Positions 27,259 through 35,274 are shown, counted from the first letter of the stretch. The stretch is DNA of 64,000 bases from Bradyrhizobium commune (GCF_015624505.1 NZ_CP061379.1:744001-808000), one strand, 5' to 3'. Numbers and translations: made by a program. Notes: generated from the letters alone by a model not told the origin.

Positions 27259-28073
27259 GCGCGCAAGCCCCCATCGCCACCAGGCCGTCCGGTGCGCAAA
27301 GCGCAGTGCGTTTCGTAGCGCCTGTCATCCTATGCGCATTGGGGCTCCTCGCCTGGGAACTCGTCGTCCGCGTCAAGGAGATCCCGCCTTACGTGTTGCC
27401 GGCGCCCTCGGCCATCGTCCTGACGCTGATCAGGGACTGGGCCGTGCTGTCACAATCGCTCGCCACCACGCTTCTGACGACGCTTGAAGGGTTTGTGGCG
27501 GCGAGCCTCGGCGGCATTGCGCTTGCGCTGTTGTTCAACCAGTCGAAATGGGTCGAATACTCGCTGTTCCCCTATGCCGTCGTGCTTCAGGTGACACCGG
27601 TGATCGCCATCGCGCCACTGCTCCTGATCTATCTGGAGCAGCAGACCGCGGTCGTCGTCTGCGCCTTCATCGTTGCCTTCTTCCCGGTGCTCTCAAACAC
27701 CACGCTCGGGCTGAATTCGGTCGACCGCAACCTCGCCGGCCTGTTCCGGCTCTATGGCGCCTCGCCGCCTCAGACCCTGCGTTTCCTGAAGCTGCCCGCG
27801 GCGCTGCCCTATATCCTCGGCGGTCTGCGCATTGCCGGCGGGCTCTCGCTGATCGGCGCGGTGGTCGCGGAGATCGCAGCGGGAACGGCCGGTGCTGGCT
27901 CGGGGCTCGCCTACAGGATCGCCGAATCCGGCTACCGGTTGAACATACCCCGCATGTTCGCGGCGCTGCTTTTGTTGTCGCTGGCCGGGATTGTCATCTA
28001 TGGGGTGCTGGCGCTAATTTCCCACCTCGTTTTACGGCGCTGGCATGAAAGCGCGCTTGGAAAGGACAACTGA
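27255..28073 (+). CDS. ABC transporter permease
   Basis: 272 residues from a GTG at 27255 that overlaps the ATPase TGA, the usual arrangement in coupled operons. Around six membrane segments; family opening ILCALGLLAWELVVRVKEIP, the PYVLPAPSAIVLTL motif, and the EAA-like loop FRLYGASPPQTLRFLKLPAA near residue 170. Inner-membrane channel of the 25317-28073 importer. Its TGA overlaps the next gene's ATG at 28073. Confidence 0.9.
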   Translation: MSAQAPIATRPSGAQSAVRFVAPVILCALGLLAWELVVRVKEIPPYVLPAPSAIVLTLIRDWAVLSQSLATTLLTTLEGFVAASLGGIALALLFNQSKWVEYSLFPYAVVLQVTPVIAIAPLLLIYLEQQTAVVVCAFIVAFFPVLSNTTLGLNSVDRNLAGLFRLYGASPPQTLRFLKLPAALPYILGGLRIAGGLSLIGAVVAEIAAGTAGAGSGLAYRIAESGYRLNIPRMFAALLLLSLAGIVIYGVLALISHLVLRRWHESALGKDN

Positions 28074-29062
28074 TGACCGCCGGTTCGATTTCGTCCGACA
28101 AGATCGATGTACTGATCTATGGGCCGGTGCGGCCGATCCTCGAAAACGGTTTCTCCGATCATTTCGTCGTCCACAAGGCCGAGACGCGCGGTGACCTCGA
28201 GCGGCTGACGCCGGCGATCCGCGACAAGATCCGCGGCGTGGCGGTGACCTATCACACGGTGCGCGCCGACAAGGATTCGCTGTCGCAACTGCCGAGGATC
28301 GAGATGGTGGCGAGCTTCGGCGTCGGCTACGACCACATCGACGCTAAATACGCGGCCGAGCACAACATCATCGTCACCAACACGCCGGACGTGCTGACCG
28401 AGGAGGTCGCCGACGTCGCGATGGGGCTGCTGATCTCCACCGTCCGCGAATTCGTCAAGGCCGACCGCTATGTGCGTTCCGGTCTCTGGCAGACGCAGAA
28501 CTATCCCTTGAGCGTCGGCTCGCTGCGCGACCGCAAGGTCGGCATCGTCGGCATGGGGCGGATCGGCCAGGCGATCGCGCGCCGGCTTGATGCCTCGCTG
28601 GTGCCGGTGGTCTATCATTCGCGCAATCCGTCTAAGGACGTCTCCTACAAGCACTATCCCGATCTGATCGAGATGGCGAAGGCGGTGGACACGCTGATGG
28701 TGATCGTGCCGGGCGGCGCCTCGACCAACAAGATGGTCAACGCCGAAGTGCTCAAGGCGCTCGGCCCGCGCGGCGTGCTGATCAACGTGGCGCGCGGCTC
28801 TGTCGTCGACGAGCAGGCGCTGGTCCAGGCCTTGAAGAGCGGCACCATTCTCGCCGCCGGCCTCGACGTGTTCGCGGCCGAGCCCAACGTGCCGGACGAG
28901 CTCAAGGCCATGCAGAACGTGGTGCTGCTGCCGCATATCGGTTCGGCCTCGGTGGTGACGCGCAACGCCATGGACCAGCTCGTGGTCGACAATCTCAAGT
29001 CCTGGTTTGCCGGCAAGGCGCCGTTGACGCCGGTTGCGGAAACGCCGTTCAAGGGGCGCTGA
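28073..29062 (+). CDS. D-isomer-specific 2-hydroxyacid dehydrogenase
   Basis: 329 residues. NAD(P)-binding motif VGIVGMGRIGQAIARR (GxGxxG, about residue 155), catalytic Arg in NVARGSVVDEQAL, Glu in FAAEPNVPDE and His in LLPHIGSASVV. It interconverts a 2-oxoacid and a D-2-hydroxyacid; glyoxylate/hydroxypyruvate reductase is the commonest role of this subgroup. Overlaps the permease stop and the next gene's start by one base each, so it belongs to the ABC operon, suggesting that the imported compound leads to a 2-oxoacid. Confidence 0.9.
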   Translation: MTAGSISSDKIDVLIYGPVRPILENGFSDHFVVHKAETRGDLERLTPAIRDKIRGVAVTYHTVRADKDSLSQLPRIEMVASFGVGYDHIDAKYAAEHNIIVTNTPDVLTEEVADVAMGLLISTVREFVKADRYVRSGLWQTQNYPLSVGSLRDRKVGIVGMGRIGQAIARRLDASLVPVVYHSRNPSKDVSYKHYPDLIEMAKAVDTLMVIVPGGASTNKMVNAEVLKALGPRGVLINVARGSVVDEQALVQALKSGTILAAGLDVFAAEPNVPDELKAMQNVVLLPHIGSASVVTRNAMDQLVVDNLKSWFAGKAPLTPVAETPFKGR

Positions 29063-29754
29063 TGACCACGCTTCGGGTCGTCGCACTGCTGATCGCGGCA
29101 TGTGCCGCCGCGATGACTCCTGCGCTCGCGCAGGATGCGACGACCCTGAAGAAGGAGATGGTCGGGCAGTGGGAGCTCTCGACCACCGAACGCAGCAAGA
29201 CCTGCGTCGTCACGATGAAGGGCGATGTCGCCGCGCAGGGTTTCAAGCTCGAGCTGGAGCCGGCCTGCAAGACCGCGCTACCCTTCACCAAGGACATCGT
29301 CGCCTGGAGCGTCAAGGGCCTCGACATCGTCCGCTTGCAGGATGCGACCGGGGAATCCGTGATCGACTTCACCGAGGTCGAGGCCGGCATTTTCGAGGGC
29401 CTGCGGCAGGGCGAGGGCGTCTACATCCTGCAAGACCTCGCCGCCGCCCGTTCGATGGCCAAGTCGATGGACCAGATGATCGGCGACTGGGCCATGGTGC
29501 GCGGCAACGGCCAGCCGATCTGCGGATTGACGCTGACCAACACGGAAGCCGAGCAGGACAATTTCCAGGTCTTCCTCAAGCCGAAATGCGATGCCGCGAT
29601 CGCCCAGTTCAACCCGACGCAATGGCGGCTCGAGCGCGGCCAGATCATCCTGATGTCCAAATCCGGCGAGGTCTGGCAGTTCGAGGCCGACGACAACGCG
29701 CAATGGCGGCGCGTCCCTGACACCGCCGATCCGCTGATCATGTTGCGTCAATAG
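29062..29754 (+). CDS. Secreted AprI/Inh-type metalloprotease inhibitor with two Inh domains
   Basis: 230 residues, about twice a single-domain inhibitor. Signal peptide residues 1-23 (ending TPALAQ). Two similar beta-barrel domains: the first opens MVGQWELSTTERSKTCVVTM (about residue 32), the second MIGDWAMVRGNGQPICGLTL (about residue 140). Each contains a Cys pair (TCVVTM/PACK; PICGL/PKCD), as in Inh proteins. Single-domain members block serralysin proteases in the periplasm; no serralysin gene is in the window. Last gene of the ABC operon. Confidence 0.8.
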   Translation: MTTLRVVALLIAACAAAMTPALAQDATTLKKEMVGQWELSTTERSKTCVVTMKGDVAAQGFKLELEPACKTALPFTKDIVAWSVKGLDIVRLQDATGESVIDFTEVEAGIFEGLRQGEGVYILQDLAAARSMAKSMDQMIGDWAMVRGNGQPICGLTLTNTEAEQDNFQVFLKPKCDAAIAQFNPTQWRLERGQIILMSKSGEVWQFEADDNAQWRRVPDTADPLIMLRQ

Positions 29755-29779
29755 GCGCCGGCCTTTGCGCAGGTCGCTT

Positions 29780-30514
29780 CTATGCCGCCGCCCGCGGCGA
29801 CGCCTTGGACATCGCCATCATGTCCTTGCGATACTCGCTCCGGTGCATCGTCCGCACCTCGACGTTTTTGAAGTGGCGTTCCTTGGCGCGTGAGCCGTAG
29901 ATCTCGTGCGCGGATTTTCCGTTGCTCACGATCTGATAGCCGTTCTTGAGGGTCTGGAAGGGACGCTTGACCTTCTTGAGATGGTCGAACTGCACTGCGC
30001 CGGGCTTGTGCCAGGACTCGAAGAAGGCCGGATGCACGAAGTCGCTGACTTCGATTCCGTCGATTGAATAGATTTCTTCCTCGACCGCGTCGCACATCTC
30101 ATAGGCGTAGAACTTGCCGTCGTCGCTCTGGGCCCAGAGCTGGGCACCGGGATCGATCAGCATTTCCAGAAGCTCATGCGACGCCGTTGTGCTGACCTTC
30201 TCGCCGGCCGAGATCGTGGTCTTGACGAACACCTTGGAGACCGGCTGACCGTTCTTGGTGAGATCGTGATAGCCGAGCGCGTCGGCTTCGTCGGCATCGT
30301 CGAGGAAGACCACCTGCCACTCGCCGGGCCTGGCCTTCTTGGCGACGTACAGCTTGGCCGGATATCCCCATATCGGAACGAAGTCGCGTTGAAGCTGCTT
30401 GGTCAGGGCTGCGACCAGCTTGGTCAGGTCGACGCCCAGAGGCGTCCTGGACATATTCACGAAGGCGATCGTTGGAAACTGTCCCTGATTGAATGCAGCG
30501 GCTCTGATGACCAT
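29780..30514 (-). CDS. Hypothetical protein with HExxE motif
   Basis: 244 residues from the ATG at 30514, with GGAG in front; longer frames run through the tandem repeats upstream and are not believable. No signal peptide. Near residue 120 is STTASHELLEMLIDPGAQ, an HExxE motif, followed by KFYAYEMCDAVEEEIYSI. The layout (SHEllExxxDP ... YExCDxxE) is one I have met in uncharacterised bacterial proteins and suggests a metal site of zincin type, with Glu/Asp ligands downstream. The last 60 residues are basic. Function unknown; monocistronic. Confidence 0.7.
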   Translation of the reverse strand: MVIRAAAFNQGQFPTIAFVNMSRTPLGVDLTKLVAALTKQLQRDFVPIWGYPAKLYVAKKARPGEWQVVFLDDADEADALGYHDLTKNGQPVSKVFVKTTISAGEKVSTTASHELLEMLIDPGAQLWAQSDDGKFYAYEMCDAVEEEIYSIDGIEVSDFVHPAFFESWHKPGAVQFDHLKKVKRPFQTLKNGYQIVSNGKSAHEIYGSRAKERHFKNVEVRTMHRSEYRKDMMAMSKASPRAAA

Positions 30515-30554
30515 GCGATCCTCCAAATTGTGTGCTCTAAAATGAAGCTCGATT

Positions 30555-30596
30555 GTGCAGGCCTGGATGTGCAGGCCTGGATGTGTAGGTGTGGAT
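30555..30596. repeat. Tandem repeat, 14-base unit, three copies
   Basis: Unit GTGCAGGCCTGGAT at 30555-30568 and exactly again at 30569-30582, with a third diverged copy GTGTAGGTGTGGAT at 30583-30596. It lies upstream of the HExxE gene's start in a region with no gene. Confidence 0.85.
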
Positions 30597-30627
30597 TGGC
30601 TTCGGTCGGAATCCAAAACGGCGCCGT

Positions 30628-30653
30628 CGCAGGGCCCATTCGCAGGGCCCATT
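30628..30653. repeat. Tandem repeat, 13-base unit, two copies
   Basis: CGCAGGGCCCATT occurs twice head to tail (30628-30640, 30641-30653), then CGCAATGG starts a third partial copy. Part of the same 30515-30820 gene-free stretch as the 14-base repeats. Confidence 0.85.
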
Positions 30654-30823
30654 CGCAATGGCTCTGCACTTCAGGTCGGCCAATTCAGCCGGCCCATGGC
30701 GAGCGCCGCCCGCAATCCGCAACAGAAAATCATATTGGTAGTGGCAATAAGTATAACGACTATAGGTAGCGCCGCTGCTGGCTGTCAAGTGACACGTCAT
30801 CAGCCTGCCTGTGGCGTACCAGC

Positions 30824-30957
30824 TCAAACTGCTGCGGTCACCCGCGTCGGCATCGGCTGCCCCGCAAGAGCCGGCGCAACGTCGTTTTCAAACGTCTTCA
30901 ACGGCGCGCCGATCGCCTGGTGCATGTCGAGATATTTGTAGGAACCGAGGCGGCCGC
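30824..30957 (-). pseudogene. C-terminal remnant of UDP-galactopyranose mutase
   Basis: The frame ending at 30824 contains GGRLGSYKYLDMHQAIGAPL followed by KTFENDVAP. The GRLGxYxYLDM block with a following Ax..L helix is the signature of the C-terminus of UDP-galactopyranose mutase (Glf), where it binds FAD. Everything upstream of it (the other ~330 residues) is absent; the frame opens only at 31006 with unrelated residues. It is therefore a leftover of a lost glf gene. Identification is by eye from about 25 residues. Confidence 0.55.
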
Positions 30958-31052
30958 CGTCCCCATGGCGCGTCAGGCTGCAAGGGCCGGATTGCGCTGG
31001 CATCACATCTCAACCGGCGCTATGACGGGCGCCTGAACAGGGAGGATTCGGA

Positions 31053-31358
31053 ATGCTTCGAGGTTTTGGAATTGCGGCATGCCTGACCGTGGCCATGGCG
31101 ATCCCGGCCCATGACGCGGTGGCGCAGGACGCTGTCGGCGGCGCCATCATCGGCGGTGTCGGCGGAGCGATCCTGGGTGGTGCGCTCGGCGGTGGCCGTG
31201 GCGCCGCGATCGGTGCGGTCGTCGGTGCCGGCACGGGTGCCGCCATCGCTTCCGAAGGCGAGCGCCGCCGCTCGGGTTATTACGCGTATCAGCGCGGCTG
31301 CTACATGCAGCGCCCGGACGGCCGCTACGTCCCGGTCGATCCGCGATACTGCTACTGA
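31053..31358 (+). CDS. Secreted glycine-zipper protein
   Basis: 101 residues. Signal peptide residues 1-25 (AHDAVAQDA). A glycine-zipper segment follows, GGAIIGGVGGAILGGALGGG and further GxxxG repeats to about residue 70, then an aromatic, Arg/Tyr-rich tail ending DPRYCY with two cysteines. Such proteins sit in the envelope, the glycine zipper packing as a membrane helix hairpin. GGGAGG precedes the ATG. No partner genes. Function unknown. Confidence 0.8.
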   Translation: MLRGFGIAACLTVAMAIPAHDAVAQDAVGGAIIGGVGGAILGGALGGGRGAAIGAVVGAGTGAAIASEGERRRSGYYAYQRGCYMQRPDGRYVPVDPRYCY

Positions 31359-31398
31359 GCGACCGTCGCATTGACGCCGGCATCGGACGGCCTCGCCC

Positions 31399-32328
31399 CT
31401 AGGCGGTAAGCACCAAGTTGGCCCGAATATATTCGCCCGGAGCCTGCCCTACTTCTCTGCGGAAAGCCGTGTTGAAGGCGCTAGCGGATTGATAACCGAC
31501 CGTCGCGGCAACGACGTCCTGCGGCAATCGCTTCCTCTGGAGGATATCCTTGGCAACGGCCATCCTCCATTTGGTGAGATAAGTCATCGGAGGCATACCG
31601 ACGAGACGGCTGAAGCGCTCGCTAAAGGCTGTCCGTGACAGGTGTGCCTCCTCTGCCAGCGATGCGACGCTCCAGGGGCGTGCAACATCGGCGTGAAGGC
31701 TTGTCAGTGCCCGCCCGACCCGGTCGTCCGCCAGACCGTTAAGGAGACCGGGGCGCGCCGAGGCATCGCCTTGTTCGGATCTGTAGCGCAACGCCTCGAT
31801 CAGCATGACTTCGATCAAGCGCTGGATAATGAGGTCGCGTCCGGGTCGCTGGTCGAGCGCTTCGCCCCGCAGCGAGCCAAGTGTATCGGCAATCCGGCGC
31901 GCGGTGTTGTCGGCGCATTTGACATGAATCAGTGCTGGCAGGATCTGCGTCAGCATTTCCGAGTTGGGTGCGCCGAACCGAAAATACCCGCCGAGGAGCC
32001 GGAAATCGGGCGTGCCGGTCTTGGGACCGAGCTGGGTCTCCGCGAGAATCGCGGCCGCCGGACAAGCCTGCATATCATCAGGTTCGACATCGGGATCGCT
32101 TGCGATCACGAAGCCCGGGCCGGTCGGCAATAGCGTGAAATCCCCTTCGCTCAGTTCGACAGGCTCGCAACCGTCAGCCCGGAAATGGCATTTGCCGGTC
32201 ACCACGACACCAAAGCCGGGGATGCCGGAGCGGGCATAGCGGGCGGCCCAGCAGCCCGAGCCACTCACCAGTTTTGATACAACGGTTTGAGGCCGCATCA
32301 ACGCGACAAGGGAAGACAGCGGATCCAT
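31399..32328 (-). CDS. AraC family transcriptional regulator (cupin_6 N-terminal domain)
   Basis: 309 residues from the ATG at 32328 (first residues MDPLSSLVALMRPQTVVSKL); the longer frame from 32409 adds 27 residues that reach into the divergent promoter. N-terminal cupin_6 ligand domain to about residue 185 and two AraC helix-turn-helix motifs at the C-terminus (VASLAEEAHLSRTAFSERFS and VVAATVGYQSASAFNTAFRR). Divergent from an SDR gene 95 bases away, the usual arrangement in which such regulators activate their neighbour. Confidence 0.87.
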   Translation of the reverse strand: MDPLSSLVALMRPQTVVSKLVSGSGCWAARYARSGIPGFGVVVTGKCHFRADGCEPVELSEGDFTLLPTGPGFVIASDPDVEPDDMQACPAAAILAETQLGPKTGTPDFRLLGGYFRFGAPNSEMLTQILPALIHVKCADNTARRIADTLGSLRGEALDQRPGRDLIIQRLIEVMLIEALRYRSEQGDASARPGLLNGLADDRVGRALTSLHADVARPWSVASLAEEAHLSRTAFSERFSRLVGMPPMTYLTKWRMAVAKDILQRKRLPQDVVAATVGYQSASAFNTAFRREVGQAPGEYIRANLVLTA

Positions 32329-32423
32329 TCCGTACGATCTCCAAAGAAATGCGGACGCACAATTATAGGAAGTCCTGCCGCGGATAGCTAGTTTCCATCC
32401 CAGTCTCACGAGGATGGCAACGC

Positions 32424-33242
32424 ATGAAAACGGTTCTGATCACTGGTAGCTCGTCGGGTTTCGGCAAGGCGACCGCACAACTTTTCCTCGCCAACGGGTG
32501 GAACGTCATTGCGACAATGCGCCAGCCTCAAGACGGCCTCTTCGCCGCAAGCTCGAATAATCTGCGCGTGGCCGCGCTCGACGTGACCGATGCGCGGAGC
32601 ATTCGGATGGCTGTCAGCGAGGCGGTCAATGCTTTCGACGGCGTCGATGTCCTCGTCAACAATGCCGGCTTCGGAGCTTTCTTGCCGCTCGAAACGACCT
32701 CGGATGAGCTGACCCGCCGCTTGTTTGAAACCAACACGCTTGGCACCATCGCAATGGTCCATGCCATCGTGCCGCATATGCGTCAGCGCGGTTCGGGCAC
32801 CATCGTCAACGTGACATCCAGCGTCGTCTTCAATCCCTCGCCACTGGTCTCCGTGTATACCGCCACCAAAACAGCTGTCGAGGGCTTCTCGGAGGCGCTT
32901 CATTATGAGCTCGCGCCGTTCGGCATCCACGTGAAGTTGGTGGAGCCTGGCTACGGACCGGACACGAAGTTCCGAACGAGCATGATGGCGTTCAACGATG
33001 CGAACTCGTTTCCGGCACCTTACCAGCCGCTGCTGGACGCCCGGATGAGCAATCTCCCCGAGGCCACAACATCTCTCGAAGACGTCGCCAATGCGGTGTT
33101 TCGGGCGGCGAACGATACCGGTGCAACCCTCCGTTATCCGGCCGGACCCGACTCGGTCGCCAGCGCGAAGATGCGTGCCGGATTGAGCGAAGATGATTTC
33201 CTGGCGTCGAAACGCGGGGCCTATGCAGTGCCGCGGCAGTAG
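32424..33242 (+). CDS. SDR family oxidoreductase
   Basis: 272 residues. Classical short-chain dehydrogenase: cofactor motif TGSSSGFGKATA near the N-terminus, NNAGFGAF near residue 80, and the catalytic YxxxK in VYTATKTAVEGFSEAL with the serine in VTSSVV upstream. The nucleotide loop has no acidic residue at the end of strand 2 (ATMRQP), which favours NADP(H). Divergent AraC gene at 31399 is its probable regulator. Substrate unknown. Confidence 0.9.
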   Translation: MKTVLITGSSSGFGKATAQLFLANGWNVIATMRQPQDGLFAASSNNLRVAALDVTDARSIRMAVSEAVNAFDGVDVLVNNAGFGAFLPLETTSDELTRRLFETNTLGTIAMVHAIVPHMRQRGSGTIVNVTSSVVFNPSPLVSVYTATKTAVEGFSEALHYELAPFGIHVKLVEPGYGPDTKFRTSMMAFNDANSFPAPYQPLLDARMSNLPEATTSLEDVANAVFRAANDTGATLRYPAGPDSVASAKMRAGLSEDDFLASKRGAYAVPRQ

Positions 33243-33332
33243 TCCTCGAACGCTCGTCGTCGCTCGCCGGACGCGCAGTGTTCCGGCGACGATGCGGCCC
33301 GTTTCAGGAATGCGGAAGCAAAGCGTTGCTGC

Positions 33333-33458
33333 TCAACCCTTGATCGGCTCCTCCGGCATGACCTGGCGCAGCGGCTCCGGGGAGATCGATATCTGGCCGG
33401 TAAAGGGGCGGTCATGCGCGTCGATCAGCACGGGCAAATTGTGCAGCCAATCGCTCAT
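33333..33458 (-). pseudogene. Internally deleted remnant of a DUF4239-type membrane protein
   Basis: A 41-residue frame beginning MSDWLHNLPV and continuing directly with LIDAHDRPFTGQISISPEPL. The first ten residues look like the start of a DUF4239 protein (usually [MxxWLHxLPVxWMA...]) and the remainder like its end (LDxPFxGxIxIsxxPLR). The ~200 residues between, with the membrane helices, are missing. Thus an in-frame internal deletion. Family assignment is from memory of the two ends. Confidence 0.5.
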
Positions 33459-33485
33459 GCTGTTTCTGCTACGTGATTCGCAGAC

Positions 33486-33562
33486 TTAAATCAGCCGCAT
33501 CCCTCGCATGCCCGTTTCTGCCGACGATGATGTGATCGTGCACGGCAATCCCGAGCGGCTTT
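33486..33562 (-). pseudogene. radC 3'-end remnant, copy 1 (most degraded)
   Basis: Matches the last ~80 bases of the intact radC at 39442, same strand: the stop with ATCAGCCGCATCCC before it, then CGACGATGATGTGATCGTGC and ACGGCAATCCCGAGCGGCTT. Relative to radC it has an 8-base deletion and several substitutions, so the frame is lost. Its homology begins at the stop codon and ends near 33562. Confidence 0.85.
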
Positions 33563-33604
33563 CACCCCGGGCGACACTTCAATTCAGGATTTCGATCGGT
33601 GGGG

Positions 33605-34378
33605 TCAACCGGCGGTATCGAGTGTACGGACGGCCTCACGTAGATAATTGAGGACTTTGCTTCGCATGTCTTTGGCGCTCATTTGCGATGTGTGGGCACT
33701 CACGCACACCGCATAGCGACGACCAACCCGTGCATTGCGAACGGGCATGGCCATTGAGACCAAGCCGTTCTCGATCTCCTGATCGACAAGGCTGTATCCA
33801 CTGCGTTGGATCTCCTTCACCACAGCTATGAGGCGCTTGGGGTCCGTTTCGGTTTTCGGCGTGAGCGGCTTGGTGCGCTTGCTGCGTATAATCCGCACCA
33901 TTTCGGCGTCCGGCAGGCCACTCAGAATTGCGCGGCCCATTGAAGTGCAAAAGGCCGGCAGGCGGTTTCCGATTTCTGAACGGATCGTCACCAACTGATC
34001 GGCCGGAGCTCTGGCGACGATCACGATTTCTTCGCCGTCGAGCACCGACATCAAAGCTGACAGTCCCGATTTCGACCTGAGCTCGCGCAGAACAGGCTCC
34101 GCGAGCTGAACAATCGTTTGCGACGACAGATAGGCATATCCCAGCCGCAGGACACGCGGTGTGAGATCGAAGGTATGCCCGTCAAAATCGGCGTAGCCTG
34201 ACGCCACCAGGCTGCGCAGGACCCGCCGGGCAGTCGCCTTTGTCGTGGAGACCGCCTCCGCGACCTCGGTGATAGAGAGCCGCCTCCGCCGTTCCGAGAA
34301 AATCTCGATAACTGCCAGACCTCTGATGAAAGAGGATAGCTGTTCTTTATCTCGGCCTTCCGGCGTTGGATTGTCCAT
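33605..34378 (-). CDS. IclR family transcriptional regulator
   Basis: 257 residues. N-terminal helix-turn-helix (residues about 15-75: SFIRGLAVIEIFSERRRRLS, then SITEVAEAVSTTKATARRVL) and a C-terminal IclR effector domain with SMGRAILSGL and the serine-rich VCVSAHTSQMSAKD. The pattern is of the PcaR/PobR/PcaU subgroup that governs aromatic acid genes. A symmetric operator lies in its divergent intergenic region. It is enclosed, with the EthD gene, between radC tail copies 1 and 2. Confidence 0.88.
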   Translation of the reverse strand: MDNPTPEGRDKEQLSSFIRGLAVIEIFSERRRRLSITEVAEAVSTTKATARRVLRSLVASGYADFDGHTFDLTPRVLRLGYAYLSSQTIVQLAEPVLRELRSKSGLSALMSVLDGEEIVIVARAPADQLVTIRSEIGNRLPAFCTSMGRAILSGLPDAEMVRIIRSKRTKPLTPKTETDPKRLIAVVKEIQRSGYSLVDQEIENGLVSMAMPVRNARVGRRYAVCVSAHTSQMSAKDMRSKVLNYLREAVRTLDTAG

Positions 34379-34459
34379 TCATAAGTCCTTGTCGCGCCCT
34401 CATACGAAATGTGCAGATCGATCACAACCGACATTGACAAGGTAGATCTCGTAACTGTA

Positions 34460-34495
34460 GGTTCGCTAAATAACACATAGTTCGTATAGCGAACC
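34460..34495. promoter_or_regulatory. IclR-type operator
   Basis: Perfect 9-base inverted repeat GGTTCGCTA (34460-34468) / TAGCGAACC (34487-34495), 18 bases apart. Inside, GTTCGTATAGCGAAC (34480-34494) is a second dyad sharing the right arm. Three GTTCG half-sites in this spacing recall the operators of PcaU/PobR-type IclR proteins. Lies 82 bases upstream of the regulator start, in the divergent promoter. Confidence 0.7.
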
Positions 34496-34496
34496 A

Positions 34497-34679
34497 ATGA
34501 AATCTGATTCTTGCGGGGACGATGTTCGCGAGCGGCAAAAAGCAAAGCCTGAAAAAACGACGTCTCTGATGGCCTTTGCCGTGCTCGCTGCAGGTCCCCT
34601 GATCGGTTGTCTCTACATGTTTGCGATCCGCGAGACATCGTCGGCGGTCACGAGAATTCCCGGGCGACGACGACAATGA
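34497..34679 (+). CDS. Doubtful small ORF in the IclR divergent region
   Basis: 60 residues with one hydrophobic segment (SLMAFAVLAAGPLIGCLYMF). It begins two bases after the IclR operator and has no ribosome-binding site, so it may be a fragment or chance frame. It could be a truncated leftover of a membrane protein once regulated by the IclR protein. I do not recognise it. Confidence 0.2.
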   Translation: MKSDSCGDDVRERQKAKPEKTTSLMAFAVLAAGPLIGCLYMFAIRETSSAVTRIPGRRRQ

Positions 34680-34695
34680 TGACAAGGAGAACCGC

Positions 34696-35037
34696 ATGAT
34701 CAAGATCAACGTGATGTACCCGTACACCGAAGGCGCGCGCTTCGACCACGCCTACTACCGCGACCGGCACATGCCGTTGGTGAAGGCCAGGCTGGGCAGT
34801 GCCTGCGCCTACTACACCGTCGAAAAAGGCCTGGCCGGCAGAGCGCCCGGTGCATCGCTCACCGGTGCACCGCCCGCCTACGTGGCAATGTGCGCCTTCA
34901 TCTGTGATTCGGCCGAAAGCTTCCAGGCCGCCATGCAGAAGCATGGCGCCGAGATCCTGGGCGACATCCCCAACTACACCGACATCGCGCCGGTGCTCCA
35001 GTTCAGCGAGGTCGTCGTCGAGCGGTCGGATCGTTGA
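34696..35037 (+). CDS. EthD family protein
   Basis: 113 residues from the ATG at 34696, preceded by AAGGAG; a 25-residue upstream extension is not supported. The ferredoxin-like EthD fold is marked by NVMYPYTEGARFDHAYYRDR (FD..YY...H) followed by HMPLVKARLGSACAYYTVEK. EthD-type proteins support oxidation of ethers and aromatics or act as small reductases/dehydratases. Divergent from an IclR regulator, so the pair looks like the start of a catabolic operon cut off at the radC tail copy at 35.2 kb. Confidence 0.8.
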   Translation: MIKINVMYPYTEGARFDHAYYRDRHMPLVKARLGSACAYYTVEKGLAGRAPGASLTGAPPAYVAMCAFICDSAESFQAAMQKHGAEILGDIPNYTDIAPVLQFSEVVVERSDR

Positions 35038-35168
35038 ACGCACCGGATCGAGTCTGACGCACCCGGGCGCGTGGTATCGACCAAAAGCAGTCGTGACAAA
35101 CTCGTCGTCATCAATCAGCGCCGGGTCGCCTGGTGATGGCGGTCAAACTGGCGACCGACCGGGCATCC

Positions 35169-35274
35169 TCAGATCAGCCGCATTCCCCTTAAGCTCGCGT
35201 GTCCGCTCTTGCCGACGATGATGTGATCGTGCACGGCAATGCCGAGCGGTTTTGCGATCTCGATGATGGCCTTG
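35169..35274 (-). pseudogene. radC 3'-end duplicate, copy 2
   Basis: Bases 35173-35274 align without gaps to 39446-39547 of the intact radC with 7 mismatches in 102. The translation [20 protein letters not shown] and the following SLRGMRLI is unchanged; only one residue in the shared stretch differs (IIE instead of IID). The stop is TGA rather than TAG. Homology ends abruptly at 35274/39547. The conserved protein sequence with scattered silent changes suggests a tail from a formerly working radC. Confidence 0.9.
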
